From Planctomycetaceae bacterium (lineage in GTDB: Bacteria > Planctomycetota > Planctomycetia > Planctomycetales > Planctomycetaceae), in contig JAEUII010000159.1 in NCBI GenBank assembly GCA_016795145.1, positions 1-64,000 on the forward strand: 64,000 bases of DNA, written 5' to 3'. The position numbers and the translations under genes are program-made. Positions 1-8,834 of this stretch are shown piece by piece (positions within the stretch are counted from its first letter, which is position 1; the number at the start of each line of letters is the position of its first letter). A model generated the notes under the pieces. It did not search any database and had not been told where the DNA came from. It saw only the letters and a program-made list of their open reading frames with translations.

Positions 1-1
1 T

Positions 2-3000
2 GGTTATCAGCGAACCACATTCGAAATCGAAGCGACCGTGCGCTCACAGGAGCTGGCAGCTGTCGAGACGACTGAGTATGTGAAGAACCGTAAGGAGCTT
101 GAAGAGAAGGTTGCTGCGGCACAGAGTGAAGTCACAAAGGCTGAGGCTGACCAGAAGGCTTTGTTCGACAAGCTGAAGGTTGCTGAACGTGCTGTGGAAG
201 CACTCGAAGTCGACTTGAAGTTCAAGAATGCGAAGCGTGACGAAGACCGAGCAAAATATGACCTTGCGATTCGTGACCAGTTATCTCCGGAACTGACCCA
301 GGCCCGTCTCGACGCATTCAATGAGCGTCAGAAGGCTTGTGACGAGATTCAAAAGCAGCTTGATGTCGCCAAGACAGAAGCGGAAGGCGTGGCCGCAGAA
401 GCAAAAGCGGTCACTGCATCTTATGACACGACAGTTGCGGCTCTTGACAAACTCAATTCCGAAGCCGAACGCGTCAGGACCGCGCTGGATAAGATCAAGC
501 CTTCCAACACGCTGTCTGCATGGAAACGTGCGATGATGGAATTGCCCATCATCGACGGTTTCAACTCGCACTTGAAGATTGTTCAGGACTGGGTTCCGAA
601 GCTGAAGATCACCTTGGGTGTTGCAAAGATCTCTCGATTTGATCGCTGTCGTACCTGTCATCAGAACATTGACAAGACCGGGGCTGGTGGTGTGCCGTCG
701 TTCCCTGCCGGTCATCCTTCCGATGACAATGTTGCGACTTGGGTTAAGGAAGGTAAGTTCCCTCAGCCATTCTCTACTCACCCGAATACGGAACTGTACT
801 GCTCAGCATCAAGCCCTCATTCCGTTGGGAAGTTCGGTTGCACGATTTGTCATGATGGCCAGGGTTCCGCGACGAGCTTTGGCAACGCTGAGCATACTCC
901 GAACGACCCAAATCTCGCTGACAAGTGGCATCATGAATACGGGTTTCACCCAAATCACTTCTGGGAGTACCCAATGCAGCCAAATCGATTCATTGAATCG
1001 ACCTGCATTAAGTGTCACCACAGTGTGACAGAACTGGGTGTCAATCCAAAGTTTGGTGCCTCCGCGCCAAAGGTGTTCAAGGGTTACCAGTTGATCCAGA
1101 AGTATGGTTGCTTCGGCTGCCACGAGATCAACGGTTACGATAGCGGTGTGGCGATCGGCCCGGATATGCGAATTGAGCCTCAGACGCCCGAAGAGGTCGC
1201 AAAGATCGCTGCCGATCCAACTCAGATCCAAGGAAAACTTCGCAAGGTTGGTCCAAGCCTGCGTCACATTGCTGCAAAGACCACTTCCAACTGGATTCAG
1301 TACTGGACTGAGATTCCTGGCCGGTTCCGACCGTCGACGAAGATGCCTCAGTTCTTCAGTCTTGCCGATCATCTTTCTCCTGAAGATGCCGCTGCGACAA
1401 AGCAGATGGAAGCGGTTGAACTGGCGGGTTTGGCATCAGTTCTTTTGAGCAACTCGCAGCCGATTGAGCTATTGAAGCCAAAAGAAGGCTACTCTGCAGA
1501 TGCTGAACGCGGAAAGCAGCTCTTCACTGAACGCGGTTGTCTTGCGTGTCACCAGCACTCGGCTGTTCCAGAATCGAAGGCAGATTTTGGGCCCAACATT
1601 TCTGACATCTATCAGAAGGTCAAACGCAACGCTGATAACCCGGCATTTAGCGACTGGCTGTACACCTGGATTCGTGATCCAGAGCGATATCACGCCAAGA
1701 CACGCATGCCGAACCTTTATCTGAATGCGTATCTGGATGTTGACGGCACGACAGAGATTGATCCGGCAGCGGACATTACAGCTTTCCTGCTGTCGCAGGG
1801 TCCAGCCGGGGAGTTTCCAGTTGCGGCTGTTGACGATGCTCAGCTGGACGCTTTGGTCCTCCTCTATCTGAAGAAGGGCCGGTTTGGAGAAGAAAAGGCG
1901 AAGGAGATTCTCTCGACTGGTCTCTATCCCCAGAAGAAGGCGGATGTGATCGGAGATGAAGTTGTACTAGCAACTGACGATGCTGCAGCCACAACGGACG
2001 CCGCAGCGTGGCGTGAGATGAAGCTGAAGTATGTTGGTCGAAAGACAATTTCACGCTATGGCTGTTACGCCTGCCATGACATGCCGGGCTACGAAGAGGC
2101 TCGCCCGATCGGCGTTGCTCTGCAGGACTGGGGTCGCAAGGACACCAGCAAACTGGGCTTCGAGCATATTGAAGAGTTCCTTCATCATCACGGAGAGCCT
2201 GAAGGCGCGGAGTTTGATTCTACGCATGCTCGAATTTCGACTGCGATGAAGAAGGCTGCTGCAGGTGGTGCCGCGAAAGGTCAGTTCACGCCGGAAGAAG
2301 AAGAGCGTGAGATGGGTGCTGCGTACTTCTTCGACAGCATGCAGCATCACGGCCGGCCGGGGTTTATCTGGCAGAAGCTTCGTGGACCTCGCACCTATGA
2401 CTACAAGAAGACGGAAACGAAGGGATACGACGAACGACTTCGTATGCCAAAGTTCCCGTTGAAGGATGATGAGATCGAAGCGATTGCGACGTTTGTTCTC
2501 GGACTCGTTGCTGAGCCGCCAGCGTCAGAGTATGTCTATACACCGGACGAACGTGCAAAGAACCGTATCGAAGGAGAGTTCCTCCTTGCTAAATACAACT
2601 GCACGGGCTGCCATCTGGTTGAGCTGCCAAAGGTGACCTTTGCAGCAGACCTTGAGCAGATCACTTCAACAGAACTTGGTGCGACAGATCATCCGGACGC
2701 CTTGCAGTTGCTGCTAAAATTGCGTCCTGCACGCCAGGGTCTGACTGGTGGTACCAAAGAGATTAAGGTCGATGATGAGAAGAAGCTGTTCCAGATTGCT
2801 TCGTTCCATGGACTGATTGCTTCAAAGCCGGACCCTGAAGAGGATCCTGAGTTTCGTGAGTACGGATTTGACGTTTGGGAAACTGTCGAGTTTGGGACAG
2901 GTGATGCCGCGAAGCGACTGCTTCCTGGAGCCCGACTGACATTCCTTGAATCTCAGATGGTCGAGTACAAGGAAGCTCGCGGCGGTGACTTTGCTCAGGT

Positions 3001-3727
3001 TCTCGTGGAGAAACTGATGGAGTCAAAGACTGGTGGTAATCGATCGCTTGCCTGGCAGGCGTCACCGCCACCGCTCTATCAGGAAGGAGTTAAGGTTCAG
3101 ACTCCATGGCTGTACCAGTTCCTGCTGGAGCCGGGCAAGATTCGATACACGACCGTGCTTCGAATGCCAAAGTTCAACATGAGCGAGCAGGAAGCCAGGA
3201 CTCTGGCCAATTACTTCGCTGCTGTAGATGGAGCCGAGTTCCCATATCAGGAGCAGGTGGCGACTGATAGCGATTACGTGGACAGTCGTCAGGCTGCTCT
3301 CGTGGCCGAAGGTGTCCTGAAGCCAGATCAGAAGTATCTGAACGAGTGCTGGAGCTTGCTCAATGGCCCGTTGTGTGTGAAATGCCATTCCGTTGGTGGT
3401 CGTAAATTCAAAGTCTCCGATCCAGCAAAAGATATTCAGGGACCAAACCTGAATGTCGTGCAGAATCGGTTGCGTTCGGACTGGGTCAAGCTGTGGCTGT
3501 ACAAGCCAACCTGGATTACCCCGTACACGTCGATGCCAGTGAACTATCCAAAGAACGCAACGCAGTTCCCTGATAAGTTCAATGCCAATGCGGATGCCCA
3601 TGTGATTGGGACTCGTGACGCGTTGATGAACTACTCACGTTTGTTTGAAGACCTCGGCCCAACGGTCTATGACCCACCGGCCGCTCCAGCAACTCCAGCA
3701 GCCGATGCTGCTGCCGGGGAGGAATAG
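2..3727 (+). CDS. Octaheme c-type cytochrome with N-terminal coiled coil (5' partial)
   Basis: The reading frame is open from base 2, so the first internal GTG (38) is probably not the true start and the gene is cut by the window edge. Counting from that GTG, residues about 5-160 are a charged, Ala/Glu/Lys-rich coiled coil. Eight CXXCH heme-c motifs follow at about residues 204, 268, 323, 358, 501, 676, 855 and 1113. Several RMPKF/KMPQF-type segments could supply axial Met ligands. The C-terminus is an Ala/Pro-rich tail. The protein should act outside the cytoplasmic membrane as an electron carrier; an N-terminal anchor or signal would lie upstream of the window. It is two bases from the next gene and heads a cluster encoding a heme-copper oxidase, so I infer that it links a bc-type or alternative quinol-oxidising complex to the oxidase. 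The cytochrome call is firm. The partner complex is inference. Confidence 0.9.
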   Translation, partial: GYQRTTFEIEATVRSQELAAVETTEYVKNRKELEEKVAAAQSEVTKAEADQKALFDKLKVAERAVEALEVDLKFKNAKRDEDRAKYDLAIRDQLSPELTQARLDAFNERQKACDEIQKQLDVAKTEAEGVAAEAKAVTASYDTTVAALDKLNSEAERVRTALDKIKPSNTLSAWKRAMMELPIIDGFNSHLKIVQDWVPKLKITLGVAKISRFDRCRTCHQNIDKTGAGGVPSFPAGHPSDDNVATWVKEGKFPQPFSTHPNTELYCSASSPHSVGKFGCTICHDGQGSATSFGNAEHTPNDPNLADKWHHEYGFHPNHFWEYPMQPNRFIESTCIKCHHSVTELGVNPKFGASAPKVFKGYQLIQKYGCFGCHEINGYDSGVAIGPDMRIEPQTPEEVAKIAADPTQIQGKLRKVGPSLRHIAAKTTSNWIQYWTEIPGRFRPSTKMPQFFSLADHLSPEDAAATKQMEAVELAGLASVLLSNSQPIELLKPKEGYSADAERGKQLFTERGCLACHQHSAVPESKADFGPNISDIYQKVKRNADNPAFSDWLYTWIRDPERYHAKTRMPNLYLNAYLDVDGTTEIDPAADITAFLLSQGPAGEFPVAAVDDAQLDALVLLYLKKGRFGEEKAKEILSTGLYPQKKADVIGDEVVLATDDAAATTDAAAWREMKLKYVGRKTISRYGCYACHDMPGYEEARPIGVALQDWGRKDTSKLGFEHIEEFLHHHGEPEGAEFDSTHARISTAMKKAAAGGAAKGQFTPEEEEREMGAAYFFDSMQHHGRPGFIWQKLRGPRTYDYKKTETKGYDERLRMPKFPLKDDEIEAIATFVLGLVAEPPASEYVYTPDERAKNRIEGEFLLAKYNCTGCHLVELPKVTFAADLEQITSTELGATDHPDALQLLLKLRPARQGLTGGTKEIKVDDEKKLFQIASFHGLIASKPDPEEDPEFREYGFDVWETVEFGTGDAAKRLLPGARLTFLESQMVEYKEARGGDFAQVLVEKLMESKTGGNRSLAWQASPPPLYQEGVKVQTPWLYQFLLEPGKIRYTTVLRMPKFNMSEQEARTLANYFAAVDGAEFPYQEQVATDSDYVDSRQAALVAEGVLKPDQKYLNECWSLLNGPLCVKCHSVGGRKFKVSDPAKDIQGPNLNVVQNRLRSDWVKLWLYKPTWITPYTSMPVNYPKNATQFPDKFNANADAHVIGTRDALMNYSRLFEDLGPTVYDPPAAPATPAADAAAGEE

Positions 3728-3729
3728 GT

Positions 3730-4581
3730 ATGAAGCTTCGTAGCGTAAATTGGTTTGGGTTGCTTGCTTTGGTCGCTGTGGGTTGCTCCGACGGCTATGG
3801 TGGCGGTGCTGGTGTGGTACCCGACGTGGTCTTTATCCCCGCTGATACTGCTGGTGCTGGTGAGACGGCTGCAGCAGGGGAGACCGTTGAAGCGGCTGGA
3901 TTTGGATCAATCACTGGTAAGGTGTCTTTGAGCGGCGATTTTTCACCCCTTGCTCCGCTGATCAAACAGGGGGCGGAGGTGAAGGACAAAGAAGTCTGTG
4001 CCGCAGTTGACATTCCGGATGAACGCCTGGTTGTCGGTGAAGGCAACGGTGTCGCGAATGTCTTTGTGTATTTGCCGAAAGCCCCGAAGGGCGGCAAGGC
4101 ACTTGAGACGCCAGCGGAACCGCTGGTGTTTGACCAGAAGAATTGTCGTTTCTTCCCACACTGTTCGATCGTGCCCGTGAAGCAAGTCGTGAAAGTGTTG
4201 AGCGACGATACCGTGGCTCACAACACTCATACTTTTCCGGCAAAGAATAACAGTGTGAATAACGGTGTGGCTCCTATGGACCGAGAGGGGAAGCTGACGT
4301 ATTCCCTCACGAAGTCCGAGAATACACCGTTCGCAATTAAATGTGACTATCACACATGGATGAACGCATGGCAGTTGCCTGTCGATCATCCATATGCAAC
4401 AGTGACTGACGCGAATGGCTCATTCACAATCGCGGACCTTCCTGCCGGAAAGCACACGTTTGTGGTATGGCATGAAGCGGCAGACGGAAACTACGTCGAG
4501 CGAAAGCTAGCGGTTGAAGTGAAAGCTGGCGAGACCACTGAAGTGAAGATCGATTACCCTGCGGCTCGGCTCAAGCTTTGA
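3730..4581 (+). CDS. Cupredoxin-like lipoprotein with carboxypeptidase-regulatory-like end
   Basis: This is a 283-aa protein starting two bases after the octaheme cytochrome stop, hence translationally linked to it. The N-terminus is a lipoprotein signal with lipobox LVAVGC, so the mature protein is lipid-anchored at Cys19. An Ala/Gly/Glu linker follows. The middle has the spaced ligands of a type-1 copper site: a His in HNTHTF and the loop CDYHTWM (Cys-x2-His-x2-Met), the short ligand loop known from amicyanin. The last 70 residues (DANGSFTIADLPAGKHTF) look like a carboxypeptidase-regulatory beta-sandwich. A role as a small copper electron shuttle between the cytochromes and subunit II is inferred from ligands and position. 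It could instead be a copper-delivery protein for CuA. Confidence 0.78.
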   Translation: MKLRSVNWFGLLALVAVGCSDGYGGGAGVVPDVVFIPADTAGAGETAAAGETVEAAGFGSITGKVSLSGDFSPLAPLIKQGAEVKDKEVCAAVDIPDERLVVGEGNGVANVFVYLPKAPKGGKALETPAEPLVFDQKNCRFFPHCSIVPVKQVVKVLSDDTVAHNTHTFPAKNNSVNNGVAPMDREGKLTYSLTKSENTPFAIKCDYHTWMNAWQLPVDHPYATVTDANGSFTIADLPAGKHTFVVWHEAADGNYVERKLAVEVKAGETTEVKIDYPAARLKL

Positions 4582-4644
4582 TGCTGGTTTGTTTGCAGGT
4601 CTTGTCCTGACGTTTTCCCTTAGTTGTTTTTGGGACAATTCGAG

Positions 4645-6054
4645 ATGTCAAAGGCACTCCGCCTTCGAAGCCTTGTTCTGACCAGCGCTTTAGCGCTGTC
4701 GGCAGGGTGTTCTGATTTTGATTCGGCGTTCGTTTACAGCGAGCGTACAACCAACCTGATGCCTGAGGCGCAGGATGGTTTCGAAGATGCGCCCGGTGTC
4801 AAACGCCTTGTCGATGACAAGTTTGGCAATCCACAACAGCTAAAGGCATGGTTGAAGTTGCCAGTGGATTTCGGTGGCAGCAGTGCGACCGTGGGTGAAA
4901 TCGTCGCTGACGCTGGTGGTGCCAAAGTAAAGCTGGTCGCTGTGGAAGGCGTCACATTGCCGGAGTCGGCGAAGAGCCTTCAGTTTGTTAGTGGTGCAGC
5001 GGCCGGCCAGAGTGTTGGGATTACTGCGTGGGACGCAAAAACGGGCGAAGCAACACTGGCAAGTCTTCCGGAAGCAGCTCCCGTTGCTGGAGACGCATGC
5101 AGTGTTGATGGCGGAGAAGTGCTGAAACAGGGACGCGTGCTTTACATGCGGCACTGCAGCCACTGCCATGGCAGTTCGGGTGACGGCAATGGTCCAACAG
5201 CCCAATACCTGAATCCTCGCCCTCGTGATTACCGCAACGGGGTGTTCAAGTTCACGTCGACGAACGATCTTTCAAAGGTCAGTCGTGACGACATCACACG
5301 CGTGTTGAAATACGGGATTCCCGGAACCTACATGCCATCATTTTTGCTGATGGAAGATTCCGAGATTCACGCGATCGTGGAATATGTTCGGTTCCTGTCG
5401 ATTCGTGGGGAGTACGAGCTCAAGCTTGTGGCAGAACTCACCGGCGATTATTCCGTGAAAGCTCTGGAGTCGCGTCAGGAAAAGCGATCGGAGATCGTGG
5501 ATGAATTGAAGAAGTTCCTCAAGGAAGACATGCCCGGCGCAGCGACTGGTGCTGGGGACGAACTCGCAGAGCAGTGGACTGCTGCCAACACTGAGGAAGC
5601 CAGGATCATTCCTTCGGTTCCTCGAGTGCCTGATACTGAAGAGTCACGACGTAAGGGACGAGAATTGTATCTGAGCAAAACGTTGAACTGTGCGGACTGT
5701 CATGGGATTGACGGTGCTGGCAACGGGCCGCAGACAATGGCCTTCGAAGATAAGGCTCATCCGATTACAGGGGTGAAGTACTCTGAGCCGGGACTGCATG
5801 ATGCCTGGGGTAATCTGAACCAGCCGAGAAATCTTCAGACGGGCATCTTCCGAGGCGGACGTCGGCCTATCGACTTGTTCTGTCGAATCCACGCCGGAAT
5901 CAAGGGCTCAGCAATGCCCTCATTCAAGAACACAGCTCACGAAGACATTTGGCATATTGTTAACTACGTCCTGAGTATCCAGTTTGAGTCAGAACCAGGC
6001 AGTGCTGGGGTAGCGGCAGCAGCGACTCCGGCTCCAGCGGCTGGTGCAGAGTGA
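4645..6054 (+). CDS. Diheme cytochrome c lipoprotein
   Basis: This is a 469-aa protein when started at ATG 4645; the frame extends to a TTG at 4624, but the ATG gives a clean lipoprotein signal (lipobox LALSAGC). Two heme-c motifs are visible: CSHCH in the middle and CADCH in the C-terminal third. Both are followed by the G-x-GNGP turn typical of cytochrome c class I domains and later by Met-ligand segments (YMPSF and AMPSF). Between the signal and the first heme lies a domain of about 120 residues with no recognised family. The tail is Ala/Pro-rich, like other proteins of this cluster. It sits between the copper lipoprotein and cox2, so it probably donates electrons directly to the CuA centre of the oxidase. 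Confidence 0.87.
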   Translation: MSKALRLRSLVLTSALALSAGCSDFDSAFVYSERTTNLMPEAQDGFEDAPGVKRLVDDKFGNPQQLKAWLKLPVDFGGSSATVGEIVADAGGAKVKLVAVEGVTLPESAKSLQFVSGAAAGQSVGITAWDAKTGEATLASLPEAAPVAGDACSVDGGEVLKQGRVLYMRHCSHCHGSSGDGNGPTAQYLNPRPRDYRNGVFKFTSTNDLSKVSRDDITRVLKYGIPGTYMPSFLLMEDSEIHAIVEYVRFLSIRGEYELKLVAELTGDYSVKALESRQEKRSEIVDELKKFLKEDMPGAATGAGDELAEQWTAANTEEARIIPSVPRVPDTEESRRKGRELYLSKTLNCADCHGIDGAGNGPQTMAFEDKAHPITGVKYSEPGLHDAWGNLNQPRNLQTGIFRGGRRPIDLFCRIHAGIKGSAMPSFKNTAHEDIWHIVNYVLSIQFESEPGSAGVAAAATPAPAAGAE

Positions 6055-6094
6055 TTTTTTCTGCGGACAGCACTTCCTGTTTGGAGAGATTGAA

Positions 6095-6910
6095 GTGAAG
6101 AAGTTTTGGGCATTGTTTTTCTGGTTCTGGCCGATCGTGGCTTTGTGGGTTTGCTTTGCTGCCCCAGGGAGAAACTGGTGGTTTCCATCTCCTCCAAAGT
6201 CAACACTCGGTCACCAGATCGACGGTTTGTTCTATCTGATTCTGATCATTGTTGCACTGACTTTTGTTGGAACAGAGGCCGCGCTGGGATACGTCATGTG
6301 GCGCGGTGCAACGAAGGATGCGTCAAGTAAAGCATGGTTTTCGCATGGAAGCCACAAGCTGGAAATCATCTGGACGATCGTGCCTGCATTCGTGCTCGTC
6401 TTCATCTCGCTGACACAGCTCGACGTGCTCGCAGACATCCGAGTGTTGTCGAAGTTCCCGGATGAAGCAAAAAAGGGTGCTCTTGCTGAAGTGACTGCGC
6501 GTCAGTTTGAATGGCGAATCCGCTATCCAAAACCTGGCACGATGTTGATGACGGATCCACAGCCCGGGGATTTGTATTTCGTCAATGAACTGCATGTGCC
6601 TGCTGCAGTTCCAACGATGGTGAATCTGCGAACTCAGGACGTTCAGCACGCATTCTTCGCTCCAAAACTCAGAGTGAAGCAGGACGCTGTTCCTGGGCTT
6701 GTGATTCCACTGTGGTTCGAGATCGAAGAAGCTGGAGAGTACGAGCTTCTTTGTGCCGAGCTTTGCGGCTGGGGTCATTACAAGATGAAGGCTCGAATCG
6801 TCGCCGATTCACCAAAGGGTGTATCGGACTATTTGACTCGACTTGAAGCAGAGCAGAATGAAGACGGTGTGGCGGAAGCTCCTGCCGGTGAAGAATCCGC
6901 AGAAGAGTAA
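6095..6910 (+). CDS. ctaC: Cytochrome c oxidase subunit II
   Basis: This is a 271-aa subunit II of a heme-copper oxidase. I chose GTG 6095 because a GGAG at 6083-6086 sits 8 bases upstream; the longer frame from 6044 would overlap the preceding gene. There are three hydrophobic stretches: an extra aromatic-rich N-terminal one, then the two usual helices (about residues 45-70 and 90-115). The periplasmic cupredoxin domain carries all the CuA ligands: His in DVQHAFF (about 185) and CAELCGWGHYKM (about 220-231) with two Cys, Glu, His and Met. No fused cytochrome c domain follows, which fits the separate cytochromes encoded upstream. The acidic tail resembles other C-termini in the cluster. The subunit accepts electrons from periplasmic carriers and passes them to heme a in subunit I. 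Confidence 0.95.
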   Translation: MKKFWALFFWFWPIVALWVCFAAPGRNWWFPSPPKSTLGHQIDGLFYLILIIVALTFVGTEAALGYVMWRGATKDASSKAWFSHGSHKLEIIWTIVPAFVLVFISLTQLDVLADIRVLSKFPDEAKKGALAEVTARQFEWRIRYPKPGTMLMTDPQPGDLYFVNELHVPAAVPTMVNLRTQDVQHAFFAPKLRVKQDAVPGLVIPLWFEIEEAGEYELLCAELCGWGHYKMKARIVADSPKGVSDYLTRLEAEQNEDGVAEAPAGEESAEE

Positions 6911-6966
6911 GTCCAGATCGTCCGTGTTGATTTGTCTTTGTTGTTAGTTTTTGATTGGTGCTCACT

Positions 6967-8817
6967 ATGGCAACCGTCACTCCAGCTCTCGATGCTCATG
7001 GACATTCGCATGACCATTCACATGGTCATCACGAGCAGAGCTTTATCTCAAAGTATGTGTTCTCCACAGACCATAAGGTGATCGGGATCCAATTCCTGAT
7101 CACAACAGTTTTGATGCTGATGGTTGGTGGAGCACTTGCACTTGCCGTTCGCTGGCAGTTGGCTTTTCCCTGGGAAAACATGCCAATCATCGGTAAGGCA
7201 TTCGGACTTTTTAAGACTGAAGGTGGTCAGATCAGTCCCGAGTTCTACACGATGCTGTTTACGATGCATGCATCCGTGATGATCTTTCTGGTCATCATCC
7301 CTGTGCTGGCCGGTGCCTTTGGTAACTTCCTCATTCCGCTCCAGATTGGGGCGGATGACATGGCGTTTCCGATTCTGAACATGCTCAGCTACTGGTTCAT
7401 GTGGCCGGCAATGTTCTGTTTTGCAGTGAGCTTTGTTGTCGGTGGTGCAACGGCAGGTCCTGGTAACGGTTGGACCTCCTATCCAGTTTTGTCTGATATT
7501 GCATCGGCTTCGCCAAGCTCAGGGGCTCCTCAGACCTGGTGGCTGCTCGGACTGACCCTGGTCGGTGTCTCCTCGATGATGGGATCGGTCAACTACATGA
7601 CCACGATCATCAATATGCGTGCACCAGGGATGACACTGTTTCGCATGCCGCTGACGATTTGGTCAATGTTCATCACTGCAATTCTTCAGGCATTCGCTCT
7701 GCCCGTTCTGACGGCTGCCGGCTTCATGCTGGTGTTCGACCGAATGAGTGAAATGCTCCCAACGGACATTCACTCGGTGTTCTTCGTTCCCGCGAACGTT
7801 GTGGTGAACAACGCTGCTCCGACGATTGGTGGCGGTCAGCCGCTGCTTTGGCAGCATCTGTTCTGGTTCTACTCACATCCGGCGGTCTACATCATGCTGC
7901 TGCCGGCGATGGGGATGGTGTCAGACATGTTGGCCTGCATGTGCCGAAAGCCAGTTTTCGGTTACAAGCCAATGGTTTACTCCATGGCTGCAATCGCCGG
8001 ACTTGGATTCATTGTCTGGGGCCATCACATGTTTACGAGCGGGATGAATCCGGCTCTCGGCATGACCTTCATGACGTCCACAATGATGATCGCACTTCCT
8101 TCTGCGATTAAGGTGTTTAACTGGATCGGAACGATCTGGGACGGCAACATTCAGTTCAATGCGGTCTTCCTGAACTGTGCCGCGTTCGTTGCTCTGTTCA
8201 TTGTTGGCGGATTGAGCGGAATTTTCATGGCGGCTGTACCGGTCGACATTTATTTCCACGACACGTACTTCATCGTTGCTCACTTCCACTACGTTCTGTT
8301 TGGTGCCACGCTGTTCGGTGTCTTCGCAGGCATCCAGTTCTGGTTCCCAAAGATGTTTGGACGAGAGATGAGCGACGGGGTGCAGAAAGCGCACTTCGTT
8401 TTGACCTTCATTGGAATGAACGGCACCTTCTTCCCGATGCACCTTCTTGGTATCGCGGGGATGCCACGACGATACGCAGATCCATACCTGCACGGGTATC
8501 TTGAACATCTGTTGCCGATGAATCAGTTCATGACCATCTCTGCAATTCTGATGGGATGTGCTCAGTTCCTTCTGCTTGGCAACTTCTTCTACAGCATGTT
8601 CTATGGAAAGAAGACGACTCGCAATCCATGGAACGCGAACGGTCTGGAGTGGAGTGCACCATCGCCTCCAGGACACGGCAACTTTGACGTGCCTCCAGTT
8701 TGCTACCGTGGTCCATACGAGTATTCCTCACCAGAAGCGGAAGCTCTTGGGCAGGACTTCATTTTGCAGACCACGGCGCCTCCGGCTGGTGTTGTTCGAG
8801 TAGCTCACGGTCACTGA
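6967..8817 (+). CDS. ctaD: Cytochrome c oxidase subunit I, A2-type
   Basis: This is a 616-aa catalytic subunit started at ATG 6967; an in-frame TTG at 6955 is less likely. A His-rich stretch (HGHSHDHSHGHH) precedes the first helix. Diagnostic motifs include MHASVMIF with the heme a His, the CuB/cross-link motif HPAVY, the paired CuB histidines in VWGHHMFTSGM, and AHFHYVLFG with the heme ligands. At the proton-channel position the sequence reads YSHPAVY instead of GHPEVY. In the usual classification of heme-copper oxidases this is the A2 subtype, where Tyr-Ser replaces the glutamate. The protein reduces oxygen to water and pumps protons. It lies between subunit II and the heme A synthesis genes in one probable transcription unit. 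Confidence 0.96.
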   Translation: MATVTPALDAHGHSHDHSHGHHEQSFISKYVFSTDHKVIGIQFLITTVLMLMVGGALALAVRWQLAFPWENMPIIGKAFGLFKTEGGQISPEFYTMLFTMHASVMIFLVIIPVLAGAFGNFLIPLQIGADDMAFPILNMLSYWFMWPAMFCFAVSFVVGGATAGPGNGWTSYPVLSDIASASPSSGAPQTWWLLGLTLVGVSSMMGSVNYMTTIINMRAPGMTLFRMPLTIWSMFITAILQAFALPVLTAAGFMLVFDRMSEMLPTDIHSVFFVPANVVVNNAAPTIGGGQPLLWQHLFWFYSHPAVYIMLLPAMGMVSDMLACMCRKPVFGYKPMVYSMAAIAGLGFIVWGHHMFTSGMNPALGMTFMTSTMMIALPSAIKVFNWIGTIWDGNIQFNAVFLNCAAFVALFIVGGLSGIFMAAVPVDIYFHDTYFIVAHFHYVLFGATLFGVFAGIQFWFPKMFGREMSDGVQKAHFVLTFIGMNGTFFPMHLLGIAGMPRRYADPYLHGYLEHLLPMNQFMTISAILMGCAQFLLLGNFFYSMFYGKKTTRNPWNANGLEWSAPSPPGHGNFDVPPVCYRGPYEYSSPEAEALGQDFILQTTAPPAGVVRVAHGH

Positions 8818-8834
8818 TAGAGCGGAAGTATTTC

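Noticed and set aside
8700-8834. Longer N-terminus for ctaA overlapping cox1
   Set aside because: The extra residues are out-of-frame cox1 sequence with no CtaA similarity; GTG 8835 has a ribosome-binding site.
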